Positions 28,461 through 36,648 of a stretch of 64,000 nucleotides of DNA are shown here, piece after piece. How positions within the stretch are numbered: the first letter of the stretch is position 1; every line of letters starts with the position of its first letter. The position numbers and the translations under genes were made by a program. Below the pieces are notes generated by a model. That model was not told where the DNA came from, did no database searches, and saw only the letters and a list, made by a program, of their open reading frames with translations. The stretch lies in contig NZ_QZVT01000004.1 of assembly GCF_003602275.1 (NCBI RefSeq), positions 364,463 through 428,462 on the forward strand. Direction: 5' to 3'. This DNA comes from Arthrobacter cheniae (lineage in GTDB: Bacteria; Actinomycetota; Actinomycetes; Actinomycetales; Micrococcaceae).

Positions 28461-28988
28461 TTACTGCTCGAACGTGCCGACCAGCCGGGCCCGCCCGATC
28501 GAATGCGAGAACAGGTTGAACCCGAGGTAGGCCGGCGTGGCTTCGGCCGGGATGTCGAGGAACTCGACGTCCACCGCGTGCACCACCACGTGATAGTGGT
28601 GCGGGCCGTGGCCGGCAGGAGGTGCGGCGCCCACGAAACCGGCGAAGCCGCCGTCGTTCCGCAGCTGGACGGCTCCCTTCGGCAGGAGGTCCGAGCCGTC
28701 CGTACCCGCGCCGGCGGGCAGCGCGGTGGTGGTCGCGGGCAGGTTGAACACGGCCCAGTGCCAGAAACCGCTCGCGGTCGGCGCGTCGGGGTCGTAGACG
28801 GTTACCGCAAAGCTCTTCGTGCCCTCGGGGAAACCGCTCCAGCTGAGCTGCGGGGACTGGTCCTCGCCGCCTGCGCCCATCATGCCGGACGCCTGTGCGG
28901 TGTCGAGGGGCTCATTGTGGGTGATGCTCTCGCTGGTCAGCTCGAACTCGGGTACCTGCGGAAGGTCTGCGTACGGATCGCAAGTCAT
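28461..28988 (-). CDS. YbhB/YbcL family Raf kinase inhibitor-like (PEBP) protein
   Basis: 175 residues of phosphatidylethanolamine-binding-protein fold. Family motifs are clear: [21 protein letters not shown] (residues 66-86) and [13 protein letters not shown] near residues 129-141, which line the anion-binding pocket. Bacterial members have no settled biochemical role. No signal peptide; cytoplasmic. A GAGGAG Shine-Dalgarno precedes the ATG. It lies between the Cof-GDPD pair and a PfkB kinase on the same strand, with gaps of 67-68 bp. Confidence 0.92.
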   Translation of the reverse strand: MTCDPYADLPQVPEFELTSESITHNEPLDTAQASGMMGAGGEDQSPQLSWSGFPEGTKSFAVTVYDPDAPTASGFWHWAVFNLPATTTALPAGAGTDGSDLLPKGAVQLRNDGGFAGFVGAAPPAGHGPHHYHVVVHAVDVEFLDIPAEATPAYLGFNLFSHSIGRARLVGTFEQ

Positions 28989-29056
28989 CGCTGTGCTCCT
29001 CTGGGGATCATCGGGTGGTCTTCGAACTGCCTTCGGGCCTATGGAACGCGACGGCG

Positions 29057-29977
29057 TCAGGCGTGTGCCATCTCGCTCCGTGAGGGCGGATTCGCGCCCG
29101 CACGGGAGACCGTGATGGCCGCTGCTCGGGCCGCGTACTGCAACATTCCGGCGAGCTGCCCGAGGTTCATTCGGCGCAGCTCGTCCCGACGATGGGCGCC
29201 ATCGAGTTCCAGATCCACGAGGGCCGCGAGGAGCGCGGCCATGAACGAGTCACCCGCACCCACCGTGTCGACGACGCTGGTCGAGGGCGCGGGTACGGAC
29301 ACCTCGCCCGCACGGCAAACACCCCACGGACCCTTCGAACCGCGCGTCACGACGACGACGGCGGCACCTGCTTCCAGCCAGGCGCGTGCGGACTGCTCGG
29401 GGGTCCGGTCCGGGTACAGCCATGCGAGATCCTCGTCGGAGGCCTTGACCACATCGGCGAGCGCCACGAATTTCTCGGCCTGTTCCCTGGCGTATTCGGG
29501 GTTCCGGATGATGGATGGCCTGCAGTTGGGATCGTAGCTGACCGTAACGAGCGGGTGGGCCGCGATGACGAGCGACAGGACCTCGTCCGCTCCCGGCGAC
29601 AGCATCGTGGCGATCGAGCCGGTATGCAGCAGCGTGGATCCGTCGAGGAGGCTGTCCTTCTGCTCAGCGAGCGCCGGTAGGTCCCAGACGAGCTGGAAGT
29701 CGTAGGACGCGCCTCCCGCCGGGTCCAGGCGCGCGGTGGCGACGCTGGTGGGCGAGCCGTCAGGCTCGACCGGGAACGGGACCGAGTTGTCGCGGAGGTG
29801 CTGCCGGACCATGCGGCCGTACTCGTCGTCGCCGTACCGGCCGACGAACTGCGCGGGATGACCGAGCCGCGCGAGCCCGACGGCGACGTTCATCGGGCTG
29901 CCACCCACGTGCGCGCGCATGGAGGCGGTGTCGCTGACGACTTCGTCGATGAGGGTTTCCCCGATAACGGTAAGCAC
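29057..29977 (-). CDS. PfkB-family carbohydrate kinase, fructokinase-like
   Basis: Phosphorylates a sugar (probably fructose) with ATP. 306 residues. The N-terminus [11 protein letters not shown] and [15 protein letters not shown] form the sugar site, and the C-terminal [15 protein letters not shown] carries the catalytic Asp and anion hole. GTG 29977 is preferred over ATG 30004: homology starts at LTVIGE, and TACGTT (29989-29984) ends 6 nt upstream with no Shine-Dalgarno, consistent with a leaderless mRNA. The longer start would add nine residues. Confidence 0.88.
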   Translation of the reverse strand: MLTVIGETLIDEVVSDTASMRAHVGGSPMNVAVGLARLGHPAQFVGRYGDDEYGRMVRQHLRDNSVPFPVEPDGSPTSVATARLDPAGGASYDFQLVWDLPALAEQKDSLLDGSTLLHTGSIATMLSPGADEVLSLVIAAHPLVTVSYDPNCRPSIIRNPEYAREQAEKFVALADVVKASDEDLAWLYPDRTPEQSARAWLEAGAAVVVVTRGSKGPWGVCRAGEVSVPAPSTSVVDTVGAGDSFMAALLAALVDLELDGAHRRDELRRMNLGQLAGMLQYAARAAAITVSRAGANPPSRSEMAHA

Positions 29978-30095
29978 GCTTTCAACGTACCAGCCGACGG
30001 TCATCGGTCACTCGGACTTTTCCTTGCCCCCCCCGGATCCTGGTCGGCGTCGACCAGGATCATCCCGCATCAAGCATTCCTGTCCGCACCCGTCC

Positions 30096-30578
30096 CTAGT
30101 CCGCGTCCGTCCTGAGCACCGGTCGCGTCTCGGGGATGGGCCGGCCGCGGAACCGCCGGACACTGTAGGCGATCAGGACGAGGGCGATGACCGAGGAGGC
30201 GATCAGGCTGATGCCCGTTCCTGCTCCGCCGAACAGCCACCATCGGTCCTCGAGGAACCACCAGGACGGCACCTGCGGCTGCAGGATCCAGACGAGGCCG
30301 AAGCTCATGATCAGGAGGGCACTCGCGCAGCTGATGGCGATCCGGGGGATGGTCCTGACCCCGATCGCGGCTGCACGATAGGCGTTCGCCTTCAGCGGCT
30401 TCAGGTATCGACGTGCCCAGTGGTACTGCTGGGACAGGACGGCGAGACCTGCTGCGCAGAGCAGCAGCCCGGGTCCGGGCAAGACGAGGGCAGCGACGCC
30501 GAGCACCACGAGGGTCCAACCGACCACCTCGATCACGGTGCGGCGGACCCAGCCATGGACCCGCTCTTTCGCTGCCAT
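30096..30578 (-). CDS. PGPGW/TIGR02611-type integral membrane protein
   Basis: 160 residues. N-terminal hydrophobic segments enclose LVLPGPGLLLCAAGLAVLSQQY (about residues 31-52), the PGPGW-family core in which the motif usually reads PGPGW or PGPG. A second pair of membrane segments lies at about 78-97 and 118-140. The function of the family is unknown. It has a charged tail (RRFRGRPIPETRPVLRTDAD), predicted cytoplasmic. It is divergent from the dioxygenase operon. Confidence 0.8.
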   Translation of the reverse strand: MAAKERVHGWVRRTVIEVVGWTLVVLGVAALVLPGPGLLLCAAGLAVLSQQYHWARRYLKPLKANAYRAAAIGVRTIPRIAISCASALLIMSFGLVWILQPQVPSWWFLEDRWWLFGGAGTGISLIASSVIALVLIAYSVRRFRGRPIPETRPVLRTDAD

Positions 30579-30681
30579 GAACTCAGGATGACACAGGAAG
30601 CTGGGCAGGTACGACGCTCAGCAGCTGTCCGGTGCCTACCACCCCGAGAAGGCGAACGGTTGGGGAACAATAGGCGAGATA

Positions 30682-30720
30682 CATGCGTTTGCATGAACAT
30701 ACCGGTACGGGTGTACCGGT
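30682..30720 (+). promoter_or_regulatory. twin inverted repeats before the MhqO-like operon
   Basis: CATGC-GTTT-GCATG (30682-30695) is followed by ACCGGTAC-GGGT-GTACCGGT (30701-30720), an 8-bp perfect dyad, ending 19 nt before the GTG start. Position and symmetry suit a repressor site, for example for a MarR/DUF24-type sensor of quinones or electrophiles, which is inference. Confidence 0.55.
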
Positions 30721-30739
30721 TCCAACGAAGGAGGACAGC

Positions 30740-31717
30740 GTGACTGCTCAGACCGAAGGTCTCCACCACGTCACCGCGATCGCCGGTGACCCCCAGAAGA
30801 ACATCGACTTCTACATCAGGGGACTGGGACTGCGCCTGGTCAAGAGGACCGTGAACTTCGATGATCCCGGCACCTACCACCTGTACTACGGCGACGAGTC
30901 CGGCCGCCCCGGCTCGCTGCTGACCTTCTTTCCCTGGCAGGGGATCCGCAGCGGACGCGTGGGCAGCGGGCAGTCGACCACCACGGCCTTCTCGGTCCCA
31001 CAGGGCACTCTCGGCTGGTGGCAGGAGCACTTCAGGGCGATCGGCGTCGAGTCGGCCATCTCCCGCGCCTCGTCGGAGGAAGAACGCCTCTCGCTGCGCG
31101 ATCCCGATGGCCTGCAGATCGACCTCGTGGCCTCGTCCGTCTCGGACCCCCGCAACCCCTGGGACTCCGCGTCCGTTCCCGCCGAGTACGCCGTGCGCGG
31201 CCAGCACTCGTCCGTCCTGACGGTCCAGGACCCCACCCGCACCCTCGAGACCCTCACGCGCGACCTCGGAATGAACGTCCTCGCGGAGAAGGACGGCCGC
31301 TACCGCCTCAGTACGCACGACGGCGAACCCGGCACCGTCGTCGACGTCGTCACGGACCCGCGCGGTGAGCGCGGCCTCGTGGCCGGCGGCACCGTGCACC
31401 ACATCGCCTTCCGGGTGCCCGACCAGCAGACGCAGGAACTGTGGCGCCAGGAGCTGGCCGAGCGCGGCTACGGCGTGACGGCGATCCTCGACCGCCAGTA
31501 CTTCACCTCGATCTACTTCCGTGAGCCCGGTGGAACACTGCTGGAGATCGCCACCGACACGCCGGGCTTCGACATCGACGAGCCCCTGCTGGAACTCGGT
31601 CGCTCCCTGAAGCTGCCGCCATGGCTCGAGCCGAACCGTGAGGCCATCTCCCACGCGGTCGCGAAGATCGAGCTGCCCACGGAGAACAACCCGGCCGTCC
31701 AGGCCTTCTTCAAGTAG
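30740..31717 (+). CDS. ring-cleaving dioxygenase of the MhqO/glyoxalase (VOC) family
   Basis: 325 residues with two VOC repeats. The N-terminal signature LHHVTAIAGDPQKNIDFY and LVKRTVNFDDP is diagnostic of the MhqO/YkcA group, implicated in resistance to quinones and electrophiles in Bacillus subtilis. The second half repeats the pattern at TVHHIAFRV with an acidic ligand in GTLLEIATDTPGF. The metal would be Fe or Mn. GTG start at 30740 has AAGGAGG 5 nt before it. First gene of a three-gene operon with an esterase and a PEP-mutase-like enzyme. Confidence 0.9.
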   Translation: MTAQTEGLHHVTAIAGDPQKNIDFYIRGLGLRLVKRTVNFDDPGTYHLYYGDESGRPGSLLTFFPWQGIRSGRVGSGQSTTTAFSVPQGTLGWWQEHFRAIGVESAISRASSEEERLSLRDPDGLQIDLVASSVSDPRNPWDSASVPAEYAVRGQHSSVLTVQDPTRTLETLTRDLGMNVLAEKDGRYRLSTHDGEPGTVVDVVTDPRGERGLVAGGTVHHIAFRVPDQQTQELWRQELAERGYGVTAILDRQYFTSIYFREPGGTLLEIATDTPGFDIDEPLLELGRSLKLPPWLEPNREAISHAVAKIELPTENNPAVQAFFK

Positions 31718-31727
31718 GAGTGCGGAC

Positions 31728-32366
31728 ATGACCACCACGCATGAGTGGCCCCACCTGTTCAGTGCAGGAGCACCCGGCACACCCGTGCTGCTGCTCCTGC
31801 ACGGCACGGGCGGCACCGAGCAGGACCTCCTTCCGCTCGCGGAGCGGCTCGCTCCCGGCGCCGGGTATCTCGCACCGCGGGGTCCGGTGCAGGAACACGG
31901 CATGAACCGATGGTTCCGCCGCTTCGGGGAAGGCCTGTTCGACGTCGACGACGTCGTCCTTCGCGCCGGCGAGCTCGCCGGTTTCGTCGAGTGGGCCCGG
32001 ACGCACTACGGGATCGCCGACCGTCCGCTCGTCGCCGTCGGCTTCTCCAACGGTGCGAACATCGCGCTGGGCGCCGTGTTGTTGCACCCGGACACCGTCC
32101 CGACCGCCGTCGCCTTCTCCGGGATGTATCCGCTGGACGGGCGGAGCATCGAGGCAGACCTGTCCGGATCCTCGATCGCCCTGTTCAACGGGAAGGCCGA
32201 TCCCATGGCCCCCATCGACAGTGTGGTCCGCGTCGGTTCGATCCTCGAGAGCCGCGGCGCCGAAGTAAGCCGGTACGTCCGTGAGGGCGGCCACGGTATC
32301 CATCCCACCGAGGTAGACGGCGCCGCCGCCTGGATCGCCTCGCACACCCGGAAGGTCACGCAATGA
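31728..32366 (+). CDS. MhqD-like phospholipase/carboxylesterase
   Basis: Serine hydrolase of the alpha/beta fold, 212 residues. The triad is S107 in GFSNGAN, D158 in GKADPMAP and H189 in EGGHGIHP. B. subtilis MhqD, encoded with the MhqO dioxygenase, belongs to this family. The TAGGAG of the upstream stop provides the ribosome site, 10 bp separates the genes, and its own stop overlaps the next gene by 4 bp. Its role may be ester cleavage of ring-fission products, by analogy only. Confidence 0.9.
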   Translation: MTTTHEWPHLFSAGAPGTPVLLLLHGTGGTEQDLLPLAERLAPGAGYLAPRGPVQEHGMNRWFRRFGEGLFDVDDVVLRAGELAGFVEWARTHYGIADRPLVAVGFSNGANIALGAVLLHPDTVPTAVAFSGMYPLDGRSIEADLSGSSIALFNGKADPMAPIDSVVRVGSILESRGAEVSRYVREGGHGIHPTEVDGAAAWIASHTRKVTQ

Positions 32367-33160
32367 CCGAAGCAACCACCGACCACAATGGCCTCGCCCT
32401 CAAGGCGACCGCGCTCGCTCGACTCCACTCCGCTCCCGAAATCCTGCAGGTCGTCAACGTGTGGGACGTCATCAGCGCGAGAACCATCGCCGATATCCCC
32501 GGCATGAAGGCCCTCGCCACGGCGAGCCACTCCATTGCGGCGTCGCTCGGCTACGACGACGGCGAGAACATCCCCGTCGCGGAGATGATCGCGGCCGTCG
32601 GCCGGATCGCCGCAGCAACGGACCTGCCCGTCTCCGCCGATCTCGAGTCGGGCTACGGCGATCCCGAGGACACCGTGCGCCGGGCGATCGGCGTCGGGAT
32701 CGTCGGAGCGAACATCGAGGACCAGATGCGTCCGCTCCCCGAGGCAGTGGCGCAGATGGAAACCGTGCTCAAGGCAGGCCAGGCAGAGGGCATCGATTTC
32801 GTTCTCAACGCCCGCACCGACGCCTTCGTCAAGGCCGGCGACCGTGACCCCGAGGAGGTGCTGGCCGACGCCGTCGAGCGCGGCAAGGCGTACCTCGCTA
32901 TCGGCGCCACGAACGTCTTCGTGCCGGGACTGCTCGACGAGCGCGCCGTGACCACGCTCGTCCAGGCCTTCGGCCCGCAGCGCCTCAGCGTCATCAACGT
33001 ACCCGGGAGCCTCGCACCGTCCCGCCTGCAGGAACTCGGCGTCGCCCGCATCTCCTACGGGCCGTGGACGCAGCGTGTGGCCCTGACCGCGCTGGCGAAC
33101 TCGGCTCGCGAACTGCTGGCCGGCGGAGCCCTGCCCGAGGGTACCCTCCCCCTCAATTAG
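32363..33160 (+). CDS. isocitrate lyase/PEP mutase superfamily enzyme
   Basis: 265 residues forming a TIM-barrel of the ICL/PEPM superfamily. The metal-binding elements VSADLESGYGD and GANIEDQM and the NARTDAF segment are present. The KKCGH loop of true isocitrate lyases is missing, so it is more likely a small acid lyase, decarboxylase or hydrolase (oxaloacetate decarboxylase-like members are known). The ATG overlaps the MhqD-like stop (ATGA), so its expression follows the electrophile operon. Why it is coupled to that system is unknown. Confidence 0.84.
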   Translation: MTEATTDHNGLALKATALARLHSAPEILQVVNVWDVISARTIADIPGMKALATASHSIAASLGYDDGENIPVAEMIAAVGRIAAATDLPVSADLESGYGDPEDTVRRAIGVGIVGANIEDQMRPLPEAVAQMETVLKAGQAEGIDFVLNARTDAFVKAGDRDPEEVLADAVERGKAYLAIGATNVFVPGLLDERAVTTLVQAFGPQRLSVINVPGSLAPSRLQELGVARISYGPWTQRVALTALANSARELLAGGALPEGTLPLN

Positions 33161-33175
33161 GACCCGCAGGTGCCA

Positions 33176-33212
33176 GGACCCCGGTCAGCCCGCAGCGGGC
33201 AGGCCGGGGTCC
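33176..33212. terminator. bidirectional hairpin between convergent operons
   Basis: GGACCCCGG (33176-33184) pairs with CCGGGGTCC (33204-33212); an inner GCCC/GGGC pairing extends the stem. It overlaps the last codons of the convergent lipoprotein hydrolase gene. Confidence 0.7.
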
Positions 33213-34081
33213 GCTGCATCCACGGCCGCCCCCAGGAGGTCGACGACGGTGTCCCACGCCTTCGAGCCAGGGGTGATGATGGCGAAATGGTTGCCCGGAA
33301 CGACGACGAGTTCCGCCCTCGCGCCCAGCGCCGTCGCCGCCCGGACGTAGCTCTCCGACTGGCTGAGCGGCACCGTGGTGTCCTTCTTCCCGTGCACCGC
33401 GTAGACGGGAACGTCCAGCGGGACGGCGGTCATGGGATCCGCGAGGCGATAGCGCTCCGGATCGTCCGCCTCCGGAACACCCATCAGGTTCACGACGGCG
33501 TCGTCGCTGAGGCCCAGGTCCCGTGCCTCCCGCAGGTTGAGGACACCGGCCTGGCTGACGACGCCGGTGAGCTTCACCGCAGGAATGCCCGCACCCGGCG
33601 CGCCTGCAGGCATTCCCGGGCGGCCGGCCGCCCACACGGCGAGGTGCCCGCCCGCCGAGTGCCCGAGCGCCGTCGTCGAGCGGAGGTCCAGCCCGTGCTC
33701 CGCCGCTGCGGTGGCGAGGTGGTCGATACCGGCCGCGACGTCGTCGAAGGTCGCAGGCCATCCGCCACCGCCGCCCGCCCTCCGGTACTCCAGGTTCCAG
33801 CAGGCATAGCCGCGCGCCACGAGGTCCTCGGCGAGTGGCTTGCCGAGCTCGGCGCCGTAGGTGGAGCGCCAGTAGCCGCCGTGGATGATGACGACGACGC
33901 CGAGCACCTCCCCGGCGGGCAGGTAGAGGTCCGCGAACTGGCTCGCGTCCTCGCCGTAGGCGTAGCGCTGCGGTGCCACGGAGGGTGCCTTCGCATCCGC
34001 CTTGATGCCGCAGGCTGCGAGGACGGCCGCGCCGACGGCGGCCGCGAGGGTAAGGACGGAGCGTCGACCCACAGGATTCAC
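33185..34081 (-). CDS. predicted lipoprotein alpha/beta-hydrolase
   Basis: Extracytoplasmic esterase or lipase-like enzyme. 298 residues from GTG 34081. The N-terminal NPVGRRSVLTLAAAVGAAVLAAC carries an RR pair and a lipobox with C24, suggesting Tat- or Sec-dependent lipoprotein export. The hydrolase core shows the HGGYW oxyanion loop (67-71), GHSAGGH with S142, and later HGKKDTTVP and PGNHFA for Asp and His. TACGCT (34093-34088) ends 6 nt before the GTG with no Shine-Dalgarno: probably leaderless. GTG 34072 is a shorter alternative. Substrate unknown; similar enzymes act on small esters. Confidence 0.82.
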   Translation of the reverse strand: MNPVGRRSVLTLAAAVGAAVLAACGIKADAKAPSVAPQRYAYGEDASQFADLYLPAGEVLGVVVIIHGGYWRSTYGAELGKPLAEDLVARGYACWNLEYRRAGGGGGWPATFDDVAAGIDHLATAAAEHGLDLRSTTALGHSAGGHLAVWAAGRPGMPAGAPGAGIPAVKLTGVVSQAGVLNLREARDLGLSDDAVVNLMGVPEADDPERYRLADPMTAVPLDVPVYAVHGKKDTTVPLSQSESYVRAATALGARAELVVVPGNHFAIITPGSKAWDTVVDLLGAAVDAADPGLPAAG

Positions 34082-34145
34082 GGAGACAGCGTATCCGTCA
34101 CGAGGGTTGGCTACGATGAAGGCTCTCCTCGGAAAGGCTTGGTGC

Positions 34146-35258
34146 ATGGGCGCATGGGATGATCTCGACGAGCGGCTGCGGCCCGGCGTCGAGGCGCATA
34201 CGCGCGAGTACGAGCGCGTACGGCCGGCCCTGGACCGTGTCACCGCCGCGATGCGGGACAGCATCGCCGCAATCTTCGACGGGACCGACCTCAAGCCCCT
34301 GTTCGTCACCGGGCGCACCAAGACGGTCGAGTCCTTCCGCGACAAGGCTTCACGCACCCTGCCGTCCCCGGACCCCGGCCTGCCGCCGGTCCTCGTGTTC
34401 CCGGAACCCATGCGCAACCTCACCGACCTGGTGGGCCTCCGCATCATCACCACGCTCCCGCACGAGGTGGACCTGGCGGCGAACCAGCTCAAGCGCCAGC
34501 GCCACGAGTTCGACTGCCGCGGCGACCGGGAGAAGGACATCGGCTCCATCGAATCCGGCACGTACGGCTACTCGAGCCGCCACCTCATCATGCGCACCAT
34601 CCACAACGAGGTCGTCCGCACCTTCTGGCAGGCCGTGGACCCCGAGACCAAAGCCGCCGGCAGTTACCTGTTCGAGGTGCAGGTGCGCACGGTGCTGGCC
34701 CACGCCTGGTCCGAGATCGAGCACGACATCCGGTTCAAGGCATCCAACCCGAAGGCCTGGAGCCCCTACTTCGACCGGCAGTTCACCGGAACGGCAGCCA
34801 TGCTCGAGACCGTGGAGTCGGTCTTCGCCGAACTGCACGAGCGGTACGAGACGGTCACCGGGTTCTGGGACGAGGACGGGGAGGGCAGTGCGCCCCTCAC
34901 GCCCAACCGCATCCGCGACGTGTGGCAGACACTGCTCCCCCACGTGGACCGGAAGTCGGACGACAACTGGGGCTGGGCCGCCGAGCTGCTCGCCGCCCAT
35001 GGGCTGAAGACCACGCTCGAACTGGTGTCCCTCCTGCAGTCCGACACCATCACCACGGTGCGGAAGGCGCTCGACCACCGGTATTCACCCGGTCCCGACC
35101 GGCTACTGGACGACATGCTGCTCTGGCACTACGGCGAGCGCCACATAGACCTCACCGCGGAAGCGCCCGACGCCGACAGCACACCCCGCCGCGACAGCCT
35201 CGAGCGGAGGCGCCGACAGATGGAGATGTACAGGGCGCTGCACCCCGGCGAGGGCTGA
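34146..35258 (+). CDS. RelA/SpoT-domain protein (probable alarmone synthetase) with long C-terminal extension
   Basis: 370 residues. The RelA_SpoT nucleotidyltransferase domain spans about residues 40-200: VTGRTKTVESFRDKASR, LTDLVGLRIITTL, SSRHLIMR, and EVQVRTVLAHAWSEIEHDI, which is the conserved synthetase end. No HD hydrolase domain is present, so (p)ppGpp or pppApp synthesis is the likely activity. A C-terminal region of about 170 residues (DRQFTGTAAMLETVESVFAELH... to the end) is helical and unlike the short tail of typical small synthetases. ATG 34146 is chosen; a TACGAT -10 at 34112-34117 rules out starts upstream. Divergent from the lipoprotein hydrolase. Confidence 0.8.
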   Translation: MGAWDDLDERLRPGVEAHTREYERVRPALDRVTAAMRDSIAAIFDGTDLKPLFVTGRTKTVESFRDKASRTLPSPDPGLPPVLVFPEPMRNLTDLVGLRIITTLPHEVDLAANQLKRQRHEFDCRGDREKDIGSIESGTYGYSSRHLIMRTIHNEVVRTFWQAVDPETKAAGSYLFEVQVRTVLAHAWSEIEHDIRFKASNPKAWSPYFDRQFTGTAAMLETVESVFAELHERYETVTGFWDEDGEGSAPLTPNRIRDVWQTLLPHVDRKSDDNWGWAAELLAAHGLKTTLELVSLLQSDTITTVRKALDHRYSPGPDRLLDDMLLWHYGERHIDLTAEAPDADSTPRRDSLERRRRQMEMYRALHPGEG

Positions 35259-35313
35259 CCTGCGTGGGCGGTTCCTCGTGTCGGTCCGGCCGCTGCCGTG
35301 GAAGACTGCTGTG

Positions 35314-36546
35314 ATGGCGGCCCCAGCGCGCGATCACGACCTCGTCCTCTTCGGTGCCACCGGCTTCGTCGGTGAACTGATCGCCGGATATCTTGCGGAC
35401 CACGCTCCACCGGACCTGCGCATCGGGCTCGCCGGAAGGTCGAGGGTGAAGCTCGAGGCGGTACGCTCCAGGCTGCCCGTCGCCGCACACGGCTGGGCCC
35501 TCATCGAGGCCGACTCGGAGCACCCTGACTCACTCGCTGCGCTGGCCGCGGGCACCAGGGTTCTCTTCACCACGGTGGGTCCCTACGCGAAGTACGGGCT
35601 GCCCGTCGTCGAGGCGTGTGCCCGCGCCGGCACCCACTACGGGGACCTGACGGGCGAGGTGTCCTTCGTCCGTGAAGCCATCGATCGTTGCGACGCCCTG
35701 GCAAGGACCACCGGTGCACGGATCGTCCATGCGTGCGGCTACGACTCCGTCCCGTCGGACCTCGCGGTGCTCCTCCTGCACCAGGCCGTGGAGGCCGACG
35801 GCGCGGGTGGACTGACCGAGGTGCAGCTCGTCGCCAGGGCGAAGGGTGGCTTCAGCGGCGGCACCATCGAGTCGATGCGTGGGCAGCTCGACGGCATGCG
35901 AGCGGACCCTGTGCTGCGATCGCTCGCGGGGGATCCCTACTCCCTCAGTCCGGACCGGACGGCGGAGCCCTCCACCGGGCAGCCGTCGGACCTGGGGTGG
36001 GTCGGCCGTTCGGAGGACGGCCTGTGGACCGCACCCTTCATCATGGCATCGGCGAATACGCGGATCGTGCGTCGCAGCAACGCCCTGCAGGGCTGGGCCT
36101 ACGGTCGGTCCCTGCGGTACGGCGAGGTGATGGGTATCGGGCGGGGGCCCGTCGGCGCCGTCACCGCCGGAGCGATGGCGCTCGGCCTCCGGGTGTTCGG
36201 AGCCGCACTGGCCCTGCCCCCCACGAGGAAATTGATGGACCGGGTCCTCCCGTCGCCTGGTGCGGGCCCGAGCGAAACCGCGCGGCGCTCGGGCTGGTTC
36301 CGCTCCCAGGTCACTGCTTCCACGGCGGGCGGCCGGCGGTACCGGGCCGTCGCAGCCGGGCCGGGTGACCCGGGATACGCTGCCACCGCCGTGATGGCCG
36401 GTGAGGCTGCGCTCTCCCTGGCCCTCGACGGCGACCGCCTGACGCCCACCGCAGGATCGCTGACCCCGGCGACCGCACTCGGCGACGTCCTGGTGCAGCG
36501 GCTGCGCGCGGCGGGCCACACCTACGAGGTCACGTCCCTCACCTGA
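35314..36546 (+). CDS. saccharopine dehydrogenase-like / trans-acting enoyl reductase family protein
   Basis: 410 residues. Rossmann start LVLFGATGFVGELIAGYL, then FTTVGPYAKYGLPVVEAC and GTHYGDLTGE, the pattern of the actinobacterial saccharopine dehydrogenase-like/trans-acting enoyl reductase family (homologs act on polyketides and lipids in mycobacteria). No polyketide synthase is in the window, so the substrate is unknown. AAGACT (35302-35307) ends 6 nt before the ATG and no Shine-Dalgarno is present, suggesting a leaderless mRNA. It is 55 bp after the alarmone synthetase on the same strand. Confidence 0.82.
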   Translation: MAAPARDHDLVLFGATGFVGELIAGYLADHAPPDLRIGLAGRSRVKLEAVRSRLPVAAHGWALIEADSEHPDSLAALAAGTRVLFTTVGPYAKYGLPVVEACARAGTHYGDLTGEVSFVREAIDRCDALARTTGARIVHACGYDSVPSDLAVLLLHQAVEADGAGGLTEVQLVARAKGGFSGGTIESMRGQLDGMRADPVLRSLAGDPYSLSPDRTAEPSTGQPSDLGWVGRSEDGLWTAPFIMASANTRIVRRSNALQGWAYGRSLRYGEVMGIGRGPVGAVTAGAMALGLRVFGAALALPPTRKLMDRVLPSPGAGPSETARRSGWFRSQVTASTAGGRRYRAVAAGPGDPGYAATAVMAGEAALSLALDGDRLTPTAGSLTPATALGDVLVQRLRAAGHTYEVTSLT

Positions 36547-36648
36547 CGCAGGAAGTGGCGCACTGGTCGTACGTGGTGCACCGTACCTGTGGCCACCTTC
36601 TGACATCGCGTGCCACGGTGAGCGTGCGCGGGTCGATCATGTCGAGGG

